Origin: Acheta domesticus
Lineage: Eukaryota > Arthropoda > Insecta > Orthoptera > Gryllidae
NCBI GenBank assembly: GCA_031308135.1
Contig: JAHLJT010002630.1
Span: 100,065,608-100,129,607 of the forward strand
Length of the DNA: 64,000 nt
Direction of reading: 5' to 3'
Shown: piece after piece, positions 55,817-64,000 of the stretch
Numbering within the stretch: position 1 is the stretch's first letter
Layout: each line of letters opens with the position of its first letter
Program-made: the position numbers and the translations under genes
The notes under the pieces: model-generated
What the model saw: the letters and a program-made list of their open reading frames with translations, nothing else
Database searches by the model: none
What the model was told of the DNA's origin: nothing

Positions 55817-56912
55817 CACAATGCAATAACCGGGATGGGAAAGTATGTATTCAGCCATCACGATGACCCACTAATGAGGCAGGTCATGAAATCTGACCGA
55901 AGAATGGGAAACAGAGGCATTGTAAGTGTAGCAAGAAGCATTGCGAACAAGACTATGCAAGACACCCAGAATGACAGAGACACTGAACTTCTGATGCTAC
56001 TTAACATGAAATTTGAGACACAGGAAATGTTAAAGAAATCGTGGAGAGACAAACCACTCCACGGACAATACCTAAAAAGAATGGACAAGGTGCAGATCAA
56101 TAAAGATCAATCATTTATGTGGCTTAAAAGGGGAAGAATGAAGCCAGAATCGGAAGCACTTGTAATAGCTGCCCAAGATCAGGCCTTGAGAACACGACAT
56201 TATGATAAAGCGGTTCTCAAAATTTCCCAAGATGATAAATGCCGCATTTGTCAGGAACACGTAGAAACCATTGATCATATTGTCTCAGCTTGTCCAATTC
56301 TAGCAAAGACCGAATATTTGAAAAGACACGACAGGGTGTGTAGCTACCTCCACTGGCAGATCTGTACCGCCCTCGAAGTTCCAAACACCTGCCCCAAGTG
56401 GTACACTCACTCACCGAAACCGGTGACGTCTGTTGGATTGTGTACGATATTGTACGACCAACAAATTCAAACTGATCGCACGATAGCAGCAAACAAACCG
56501 GATATAGTCATCCGGGATATGGAGAAAAAATCATGTTTACTTGTCGATGTTGCTGTACCTTGCGATCAAAACGTCGTTACCAAGGAGGCAGAGAAACGTC
56601 TTAAATACAAGAGTTTGGAAATCGAGATCAGCCGAATGTGGGGCGTAAAAGCACAGGTCGTCCCGATAGTTATCGGAGCTCTGGGATTTGTTCCGCAAAA
56701 TTTGAGTAAGAACTTGTCTAAACTCCCAGGTAATTCAAAGGACTGGGAAGTGCAAGAAATAGCTTTATTTGGAACAGCCCACATTTTGCGCAAAGTACTG
56801 TAGAGGCACCGATAGTCCCTAGATCTACTCCTTAGGTAGCTGGTTGCAACCTGGAGTAGATTTTATATTCAGCCGACTTATAACATCTTTAGTCGTGATG
56901 TAATGGGAAAAT
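55817..56912 (+). mobile_element. R4/Dong-type LINE, 5'-truncated copy with intact 3' part
   Basis: It starts CACAATGCAATA, aligned with position ~26817 (reverse strand) of the other copy. The 3' UTR contains GTAGAGGCACCGATAGTCCC and GGTTGCAACCTGGAGTAGAT and is shared. Both ends abut AAT tracts, so target choice is the same as in the first copy, in opposite orientation. It lacks reverse transcriptase and is therefore not autonomous. Confidence 0.85.
55835..56803 (+). CDS. C-terminal part of R4-like LINE protein: zinc knuckle and restriction-like endonuclease
   Basis: An uninterrupted frame of 322 codons. CRICQEHVETIDHIVSACPI (about residues 135-154) is the C-x2-C...H...C zinc knuckle of R2/R4-type elements. 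KPDIVIRDMEKKSCLLVDVA followed by VPCDQNV and KEAEKRLKYKSLEIEI gives the restriction-like endonuclease pattern (PD...D...K). The end reads FGTAHILRKVL. The true protein would start upstream with reverse transcriptase; this piece has only the part retained after 5' truncation, and no promoter is evident. Compared with the other copy it has no stop or frameshift, so it is younger or was less exposed. Confidence 0.8.
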   Translation: MGKYVFSHHDDPLMRQVMKSDRRMGNRGIVSVARSIANKTMQDTQNDRDTELLMLLNMKFETQEMLKKSWRDKPLHGQYLKRMDKVQINKDQSFMWLKRGRMKPESEALVIAAQDQALRTRHYDKAVLKISQDDKCRICQEHVETIDHIVSACPILAKTEYLKRHDRVCSYLHWQICTALEVPNTCPKWYTHSPKPVTSVGLCTILYDQQIQTDRTIAANKPDIVIRDMEKKSCLLVDVAVPCDQNVVTKEAEKRLKYKSLEIEISRMWGVKAQVVPIVIGALGFVPQNLSKNLSKLPGNSKDWEVQEIALFGTAHILRKVL

Positions 56913-56932
56913 AATAATAATAACAATAATAA

Positions 56933-57539
56933 AAGAAATTAAAACTGACAAGCAGTATATAAAATCAAATGAAATTTTAATGTACACAATCGAACGATAC
57001 ATTTACTAGAACGATTCTCAATGATTTATTAAGTGCCAAAACTTGGTTGGTAAACTTCACTGTAATTGGTCAAGAACCTGTATGATAATGAAATCTTTAT
57101 CATTATGAGTATCATTACGAAACTGGCTGCAGCCATCAAATGACAGCATTATACGAGCGACAGCGAATACTCCCATTATTCGTACAATGGGAGTAGAAAA
57201 AAACACATTAGAAGCACTTACTGTCAAAATTTTCGTTTTGCAGTTAGGCTCGTAAATGGTTACGTAAAAGTGATGAGTGTGTGAGGAGAACGTTCTATCC
57301 TTAAATCAGACTTTTTATTAAAAAAAATAATTTTGCCAACTTAAAATTTATACCTTTTTCTATTTCATTAGAATTCTGTCCTTTTCTTCTTCATTAGAAA
57401 GTTAGAGAGCAGAACATGAAAATTGGTCTTGCGATTCTCATATCATCGCCACCCGCTGTCTCTTTCTTTCTACGCATACCAGACATAGACAGCATCTAGC
57501 GATTATGCGAGAATCGAATCTCGCAATAGTTTCAAAAAT
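56933..57539. other. Gene 2 intron A-B, unassigned AT-rich stretch
   Basis: No feature recognised. Confidence 0.4.
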
Positions 57540-58157
57540 GAATGATAAAGTTCGAAAAAGAAGCTTTGAAAGTATATGCTAATGCAATTGCATATCTTGA
57601 AAAATGGTACGATTTTGAAAAAGGCCGTTTAAGTACTTCTCTATCATCAATTTCAAAGAGGAAATATCGTAGAACGATTTTATTGATTCTGCAAAGAGTT
57701 TGGGTCTCCGTATCGATGAAGATGCTTTATACGACGAAATCCAGCTGCTCTCCAAAATAGTGACTATAATCAAAGATCTTACAAGCCGACAGATAAAAAA
57801 TTGGTGAAGGTTTTTTGCATCAAGTGACAAAATATTTTCTCAGTTGCCTAAACTTGTTGGTAAAATTTTATCTACCCCTTAAGCAACGCTCCTGTTGAGA
57901 TGATTTTTTCGATACTGTTTAATGTTTGGACCGATAATCGAAATATATTAAATCTAAGCGTTATAAAATCTGAGTTGTTTGTAAAGTTGAAGTACGACTT
58001 GGCTTGTGATCAATTTATTGATTTTCTCAAAAAAAAAGAGGAAATATCTCTGTTAAAAAAGCTCTCAATAACGAAAAATTTTGCTGAAAAAAATAGAACG
58101 TTAGCATATTGTGAGTTACACTATTTTATTAAACGTTACTTATTTATAGATAAATAA
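57540..58157 (+). pseudogene. hAT transposase C-terminal relic
   Basis: Across frames the plus strand reads AIAYLEKWYDFEKG near 57590, then SLGLRIDEDALYDEIQLLSK near 57700. It ends with SNAPVEMIFSILFNVWTDNR followed by NILNLSVIKSEL near 57880-57985. The last is the hAT dimerisation domain (SNAxVERxFSxxxxxWTxxRNRL). Frameshifts and a stop after QIKNW make it non-functional. No matching TIRs were found. Confidence 0.65.
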
Positions 58158-58542
58158 AAAACAAAGAAATGTAAATATATTTTATAGAAGAAAGAACAAA
58201 CGTCTGTGTAATTTTTTTTTAGAGTTCAGAAAGGTAGAAAACGTATTTCAATTATTACCCCCTGTCACAGGGATAACCGATTTTCTGGAATTGGCAAGGT
58301 GGCAAACCTAAATTCTAATAATTAATAGTATAACTGTTGGTAATGTAGATACTTTTTTTCAATAAAGAATGAGACACTGATGTTGTCTGGTATCAAAATG
58401 TTTTATTTAAAGCTGAAAGATGTTTTTCGATAGCTTGGCTATCATTAGAGTTATTTTGCAGCCTCTGACCGGAAAACGAAGTTCTGGAGGACAACACAAG
58501 AACAAAATGGCCCAACCCACAATTTTTCCCATTAATATATGA
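58158..58542. other. Unassigned stretch
   Basis: Nothing recognised. Confidence 0.4.
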
Positions 58543-60600
58543 AACTAGTGGTGCTACAACAGCACATACTTTCGTGTATTATTTGAAACAGCTACGTAGG
58601 ATTGAAATTTTGCACCTTCTGTCCTTTTGCACCTTCTGTCTTAGCTATTATTTGAAAACGTCCAATTCAACCAAGAAGCGAACAACTCACTTTTTCCGTC
58701 CCAGTGTTGTCAAAACTATGTGAATTCTACAAATGCATGAAAATATAATACAAAAGTTTTGTAAACTTGTTTTGGAAAAACAAGTCTGACACCATACAGC
58801 TATATCAAGTCACAACAATGACATGTAATTCACAGAAATTCGTGACAGCGGAACGGAATTCAATTGTTGCGTTCCTGCATTGTCGATTTTCCCTTAATGA
58901 GCTAGCAATTTTTATTTCCAATATTTGAAAGAAATAATTTCTTTAAAGAGTAATGTGCAAATGTATAACAAAACGTCAAATGTAAAAACGAACAAAGAAA
59001 TAATATACAAAATTGCAAATTCTAATTTAAGACGCATCCGCTGTCTCAAGCGTAGCAAATTTGCACGCATTTAAGTTTGTCATGAAATTACAAAAAAAAA
59101 CCCTACTCGAATATTCAAAAAAAAATAAGCATGACCTTATTTGAAGATGTATTTTTGACAAATACATTTCATGGAGAAAACCAGCTGCCATCTGTCGCTG
59201 CCCAAAGTACCTTTTTTGGACATTTTTTAATTTTTCGGTTTTCTAATGGTAAACGGAAATATTAATTTTAGAATATTAAAGAACACTAAAACCTCGTGCC
59301 AAATGGCAATTTTCTTTTGAAAATTTGTAGCCGTTTTTAAGAAAATGTCGTTTAAGCTTTACAAAAAATGCGAAATTTAAAGCTCATTTTCAAAAATAAT
59401 TTTTGAGTTTTCAAAAAACTGTCATTTGAAGCACCTACATTCACAAATATAATAATGTTTACAAATTGCTGGTATGGTGTATATTTAAGATTTGAGAAAC
59501 CTTTCAAAAAATACATTTGTGTAATTTTTGAAAAAACAAAAAAAATATCCCAAAATGAACTTAACGTCATATTAAAGAGTCTAATTAGCACTACCCGTTA
59601 GAAAAGTTTGAAGAAAAAAATTGGAGCCATTTATGAGAAAATGGCGTTCCAGCATTGAAATGCGGAATTTTGAGCTAGTTTTCACAGAAAATGGTTGAGT
59701 TCTCTAAACATTTTACTTGGAATTATTTAAAGCACATGTACTCATTAATATAATAATGTCAACAAATCGCCGCTGATGTATATAATAGAACGTGAAAGGC
59801 AAGTCAAAAAAATTACATTTTTGCAATTTTGAAAGAATAGACCTCTATGGAGTTGACATAATCTAATAGAGTACATTTAGCACTATCCCCACCAAAAGTT
59901 TAAAGAAAAAATTTGGAACCCTTTTTGAGACATTCTTGTTTTTGTTATTTTCTACAATTGCACTTATTGCACGCAAAATTGCTCGAAAAATACTAAAATT
60001 TTCAATATAATGTACCAGATCTTAAAGAAAGAACTCACTATGAAGAACAAATTGTATTTGAAGAAAAATCTGTATCTGCAATTTTGTAGATGGAGGGAGA
60101 CGCCGAATAAATCCGGGAAAATCGGACCAATGCCACTTTAATGAGTGTATTTTACTCTATTGTTAGAAGAGGCTTAAAGAAAAAAATTGGAGCCGTTTTG
60201 AGAAATTTTGAACATGTCCGGGGGGCTTCATGTAAAGTAGAATTAACCAAACCAAAATTAAAATATCGGTTTCAAATTCAAGGGGCCATGAGATCAGCCA
60301 GATTGATCGGGGAGTATCAATTTTGGAGAAAATCGGCTAAGCTGTGTAGTCGCTAGCGTTATTCACAGATGGACAGACGTTTTGCTTTCAATTGGTTTTT
60401 TCGGTATCAAGGCCCTACAAAATAGGTATTCTGACTGCACCACGAGTTAGGAGATTTTTTTTCTTAATTTAGCAACTGGATTTATCCAATTTTTCGTTAC
60501 CAGGGCTCTGTAATGAGTTTTTTCTGCCGAAAATCCACAGTTTTTTCGCGCATCACTTAACATTCCCTATACTATACGTAGGTATAGTATATGGCAAAGT
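58543..60600 (+). repeat. Full-length AT-rich dispersed repeat (reference copy)
   Basis: It begins ACTAGTGGTGCTACAACAGC and ends after TTTTTTCGCGCATCACTTAA and ATACTATACGTAGGTATAGT. It has three diverged internal blocks (AAATTTGTAGCCGTTTTTAA near 59320; ATTGGAGCCATTTATGAGAA near 59620; ATTTGGAACCCTTTTTGAGA near 59910). A GATGGACAGACG segment follows near 60368 and TTTCGTTACCAGGGCTCTG near 60490. No open frame of significance is present, and no TIR or LTR is seen. Confidence 0.8.
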
Positions 60601-60787
60601 AAAAATTACCTTTTAATATTGTGCTTTAAATTAGTTCGTCATTGTAAGCCTTCAGCACAAATTTGAACTAAAACCTAAAAAAATGAAACTAAAAAGTAAA
60701 ATTTGAAAACTCAGATACTCCATTTCATTTCAATATGAGTTAGGCCTCTTTAGTGCTTTAGTGCATCATATAGAGATGAGATTATTA

Positions 60788-60880
60788 TACAGCGGGATGT
60801 CGATTATCCGAACTAATTGGGACCAGGTATAGTTCGGATATTCGATAATTCGGATAACTAAAAGGCATGTACTAAAAGGT
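60788..60880. mobile_element. Tigger/pogo-like terminal fragment
   Basis: CAGCGGGATGTCGATTATCC at about 60791 followed by GTTCGGATATTCGATAATTC is typical of Tigger/pogo terminal repeats, which contain CGATTATCCGAAC. The opposite end was not found, so this is a fragment or a diverged element. Confidence 0.5.
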
Positions 60881-61139
60881 GGGGGGCGGGGCGAGGGTTC
60901 TGCTAACAATAAACATTCCGAGAGAGTGACAGCTGTTGCGCATTTACAATAGGTTGTTTGACAATATACCATTAGTTCTCTGGCACTTGAAGGTGGTGAA
61001 AATCACTTTTCTGCCACTAAACACTCCAAGTTTTTAAGCATTTATTGTAGGATTTGTCAAAGTTCATTGAAATCAAATGATTGACTCTACTGCAGTATCT
61101 CGTTAATATTTTATTAGTTAATCATATCGGGGATCGTTC

Positions 61140-61997
61140 TGAATATTCAGTGCTGTGTACGCGCCGACCATTCAAACGGCGCGCGCAAGCAACCCTCTAA
61201 ACTCCATCAAGAGGGCGCAGCACCAACCCGCTGCGCACTGACCCGTAGCCAAGAACTCATTTCTCATTGGCCCACCGGGGTATATAACCCGGTGGACAAC
61301 GGGTCAGCGTGGAGTCAGCTACCAGTCAGCTACGAGTCAGCTACGAGTCAGCTACGAGTCAGCTACGAGTCAGCCAGGAGCCAGCCACGAGTCCGGCAGT
61401 AGTCAACAGAGAGCCGCTCACACAACCACCGGCACGAGCCTACGGTGTCCACCGACACAGCACGCCCAGGTAGCCGCACATCACGACGCCACTGCCTCGC
61501 CGCACCAGGCGCCGGCCCCGCCGCCGCCACGACGCTCTGCCAGCGACGCGGCCACTCCCCGGCCTCACCTCTGCCGAGCGGACGGCCCCGCCGCCGTCGC
61601 CATGTTCGGCTAGCGACGCTTCATCCAGCATCGCCCGGTGGTGCTACGGCCTCACCGCTGTCGCGGTTCCTACTTGGGCCCCGCTCCGGCCTCTCGGCAC
61701 CTGGGTGACGCCTCCGCCGCCACAACTACTCTCGGCCGGCGACAACCCCCGCTCGCCGCGGCCATTGTCACGGCCCCCAACTGCCACGAGCCAAGATAGC
61801 TCTGTGGCTTAGCAATCTCCTCTCCGAGGAGTGACGCACCGCCGTTCACGCGGCAGAACCAGACCTGCGACCCGCAGCCGGCAAAGACGTCGTCTCCTGC
61901 CACTCAACACGGCCGTCGGCCGTAGATACTGAGCCTCCGGCTTATCCAGTTCGCCTTCCGGCAACCAGTCGCCTTCCCGCGACTAATTGTTTACCAC
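61140..61997 (+). promoter_or_regulatory. GC-rich promoter-like block, possible LTR or retroelement 5' region
   Basis: A TATA-like GGGGTATATAACCCGG at about 61276 is followed by a run of 11-base repeats and about 500 bases of CpG-rich sequence with no long frame. The arrangement resembles an LTR or 5' UTR promoter of a retroelement on the plus strand. No target-site duplication or second copy was found, and a host promoter cannot be excluded. Confidence 0.35.
61308..61380. repeat. 11-bp tandem repeat (GAGTCAGCTAC)n
   Basis: GAGTCAGCTAC repeats about six times, decaying to CAGCCAGGAGC at the right. It lies 30 bases downstream of the TATA-like box. Confidence 0.9.
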
Positions 61998-62470
61998 AAA
62001 CACGAATTACTTGCCATTGCCGTTTATGGAAAAATAATTGTTAAAAACTGAAACATATTCAACCATGCCAGATATTCAAATACGTTTGTAGAGAGAACCA
62101 ACGAGCACAAACGAACCACACCAAGAACATAATTAATACACATTATATACTAACATTTTATAATAAACACAAATTAATTGCCGTTGCTGTATATGAGAAA
62201 CAAATTGTTAAAAACTGAAACATTCGCGTCAATCCAGCTCAAACCAGTTTTTGCCAAGAAGATACGTGGCAATTAATTCGAAATTGTGGCAATTGGCAAT
62301 TAATTAGCAATAAATTATCTGAGTGTTTCCGTGGGCCTGCGACCAGAATTTCACTGATGTGTGTGCCGGCGTCGCGACAAGCCAGCTCACACCCGTTTTC
62401 GCCCTGATGATACGTGGCAATTAATTCGAAATTTTGGCAATTAATTGGCAATTAATTAGCAATAAATCAT
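61998..62470. repeat. Two diverged tandem duplications, AATTAATT-rich
   Basis: The segment ending GTTAAAAACTGAAACAT occurs at 61998-62055 and again at 62165-62222. CCAGCTCA...GATACGTGGCAATTAATTCG occurs at 62236 and 62382. Both are diverged direct duplications with spacings of about 166 and 146 bases. Confidence 0.65.
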
Positions 62471-62479
62471 TAGACATGT

Positions 62480-62700
62480 TTCATTCCGGTGAGCTGACAT
62501 GGCTGTTCCAGCTTGACGCACCTGCTCTTGCCTCCCCCGGTCGGCGGCGCGGCTCGGCCGGGTGCGGCAGGCGAAGGGAGGTATGGTCGTAAAAGTGCCA
62601 TCCGCACCCCGCTTCGAAAGTGACCTGGCTCGCCGGCGCGAGGGGCACGGCAGCCCCCCCCCTCGTCCGTTGCTCGCTTGATCGAATCAAAATTCATATA
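62480..62700 (-). other. GC-rich segment with a splice-donor-like site, unassigned
   Basis: On the minus strand, AAGAGCAG|GTGCGT near 62519 resembles a strong donor, and frames are open across the segment (ASQVTFEAGCGWHFYDHT in one). There is no counterpart in gene 1 between exons A1 and B1, and exons A and B already join in phase. An extra exon is therefore possible but not supported. Confidence 0.25.
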
Positions 62701-62968
62701 AAATTTAACTAATATCACTTGATGTCTCGTTCGCGGCAGGTCGTACCGTTACAGTATGGAAATCTAAAATTTCAGTTCGTGCTATTAATGTAAATTGCGG
62801 TATCTCTAAATTAATAAAATCAATCGTTGTGAAGATATTCTGTTTAAGATTGACCTCATCGGATATCGTGATGTGAACCTCCGATACAGTGAACCAAAAA
62901 TGTTGGTTCCCAGAAGTTCACTACAACCGGAGTTGACTATTACATTCCCTATTGAGTGTGTGACGTAC

Positions 62969-63532
62969 CTTCCTGAAGCGGTCATAGACGGCGTCCTTGG
63001 TGTGGTGGAGCAGGAAGGCGAGGAGATGGGCGGGGCGGTGTGCCGCTAGCACGTAGCCGCCCTGCCTCTCCAGCCACGCGGGCGCCTTGACTTGCTTCAA
63101 AAGTGATGGAGACGGGCGCCACAGCAGCAGCGGCGCCGCGGCGCGGGCGTGCAGGGCGCGTAGCCAGCGCGGGCCGTCGCCCAGGTCCACCACGCCCACC
63201 GCCCGGCCCCCGCCCACGCCCCCCAGCGCCCACTGCACGCCCGCCACGGGCGGCCCCGCCCCCGCCCCCGCCCCCGGCACACACACGCCCCGCGCCTCCA
63301 CCCCCGCCCACGCCCCCCACAGCGCCACCGCCAGCGCCAGCCCCAGGGCTCGAAGCCCCGCCCCCGCGCCCGGCCGCCTTCCCCGCCCGCCCCGCCACCC
63401 CGCCCCCGCCCACGGCACACACACGCCCCGCGCCTCCACCCCCGCCCACGCCCCCCACAGCGCCACCGCCAGCGCCAGCCCCAGGGCTCGAACCCCGGCC
63501 TCGCCGCCTCGAAGCAGCCCCTTCCCGACCAT
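62969..63532 (-). CDS. Gene 2 exon A: IR signal peptide and start of amino-terminal domain
   Basis: ATG at 63532 is fixed by an in-frame TGA about eleven codons upstream. The exon encodes 188 residues and ends KDAVYDRFRK at a consensus donor AAG|GTACGT (62969, phase 0). It starts MVGKGLLRGGEAGVRALGLA, a signal peptide with core ALGLALAVALWGAWA. About 46 residues later the same hydrophobic unit (LRALGLALAVALWGAWAG) is repeated after a Gly/Arg-rich linker, the result of a 138-base duplication. The rest, including RWLRALHARAAAPLLLW and LLKQVKAPAWLERQGGY, is almost the same as in gene 1. Composition is extreme (Gly/Ala/Arg, GC-rich). It should direct the receptor to the secretory pathway. Confidence 0.78.
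63276..63492 (-). repeat. 138-bp direct duplication of the signal-peptide unit
   Basis: GGCACACACACGCCCC at 63276 recurs at 63414, and AGGGCTCGAA at about 63346 recurs at 63484, both offset by 138 bases. The matched part is about 79 bases (63276-63354 and 63414-63492) with a single visible difference. It encodes LRALGLALAVALWGAWAG and VEARGVCVP twice. Confidence 0.9.
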
Positions 63533-63840
63533 AGCAGCGCTCTTTGCCTGTTTGCAGTCACCTCATTGCGACACCGCTGCTTTACGAAACGCACCGACAC
63601 GTCCGTCCTCCTTACGACAGTCATTTGCCACGGCGGCAGAACGAATCACTTCGCTCTCCACGGACACGGCGAACATTTCGAAGCACGGAGTTGAGTCATC
63701 ATTGCTGCAAATGTGGCAACAATGAGACAATTTTCTTCCTCCGGATATTTTGTGTGTCCGCAATTTGATTGTCATGTCATTTTCTCGTACCTGGATGTTA
63801 GTTGCTGACAACAATGAACCTTACTCGTTCAGAAATTATA
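63533..63840 (-). promoter_or_regulatory. Conserved 5' flank of gene 2
   Basis: It matches the flank of gene 1 base by base for most of 63533-63772 and again to about 63835 (GCTGACAACAATGAACCTTA), without the insertion seen at 17895-18955. It includes the TGA that fixes the start codon. It presumably contains the 5' UTR and promoter; no TATA box is evident. Confidence 0.55.
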
Positions 63841-63907
63841 ATTTTATTTATATTTCAATTCTGTTCCTTCTCCACGACATCCAGCGTTGTAATTCATCTG
63901 TTAAAAG

Positions 63908-64000
63908 CAGTGGTGCTACAGAATAGCACAGACTTCCCCATATTAGTTTTCTATTTCCTTTGGTCTCGGCTAGCTATTCTTGGCAGTTATCACCTATCGC
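63908..64000 (+). repeat. Dispersed repeat 5' end, variant head, cut by the window
   Basis: AGTGGTGCTACAGAATAGCA and TTTCCTTTGGTCTCGGCTAG match the variant copies at 28.4 and 31.9 kb. Confidence 0.65.

Overview
The window looks like a piece of a large, repeat-rich, AT-rich insect genome. Long introns, many decayed transposons and the type of chemoreceptor genes present suggest a polyneopteran such as a cockroach, termite or stick insect; that placement is an inference from family knowledge. The only host genes I can support are two tandem paralogues on the minus strand, both divergent ionotropic receptors (IRs, the chemosensory branch of the ionotropic glutamate receptors).

Gene 2 is complete and reads right to left in five exons: A2 (63532-62969), B2 (55546-52214), C2 (39592-39155), D2 (31491-31118), E2 (23562-23196). 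Gene 1 lies downstream and has exons A1 (17645-17154), B1 (13044-10699), C1 (9931-9503) and D1 (7402-7035). Its last exon is not in the window. Splice phases agree between copies (0, 0, 0, 2), and the split TG|G tryptophan codon joining D2 to E2 supports the models. Exon A carries the signal peptide and start of the amino-terminal domain. Exon B holds the rest of that domain and the start of ligand-binding lobe S1. Exon C has the end of S1, TM1, pore and TM2. Exon D is lobe S2 and exon E the last TM with a short tail.

Three things stand out. (1) Exon B contains an in-frame 75-bp (25-residue) tandem array, about 16 units in gene 1 and about 30 in gene 2, inside the extracellular domain. (2) The paralogues are mosaics: GC-rich tracts of exons A, B and C are nearly identical, while S1 and S2 are strongly diverged, as expected if gene conversion homogenises the scaffold but not the ligand-binding parts. 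(3) Gene 2 has a +1 and a -1 homopolymer indel within the array, which as written truncates the protein.

Introns and intergenic DNA are mostly transposons: two R4/Dong-type LINEs at (TAA)n tracts, a 5'-truncated jockey-type LINE with a clear target-site duplication, other LINE pieces, a solo LTR with a 5-bp duplication, Tigger, hAT and long-TIR DNA elements, palindromic MITEs, and at least ten copies of an AT-rich ~2-2.5 kb dispersed repeat. At 41.7-51.3 kb one copy of that repeat is split by two DNA transposons, the first of which holds further insertions. No rRNA gene, certain tRNA gene or CRISPR array was seen.
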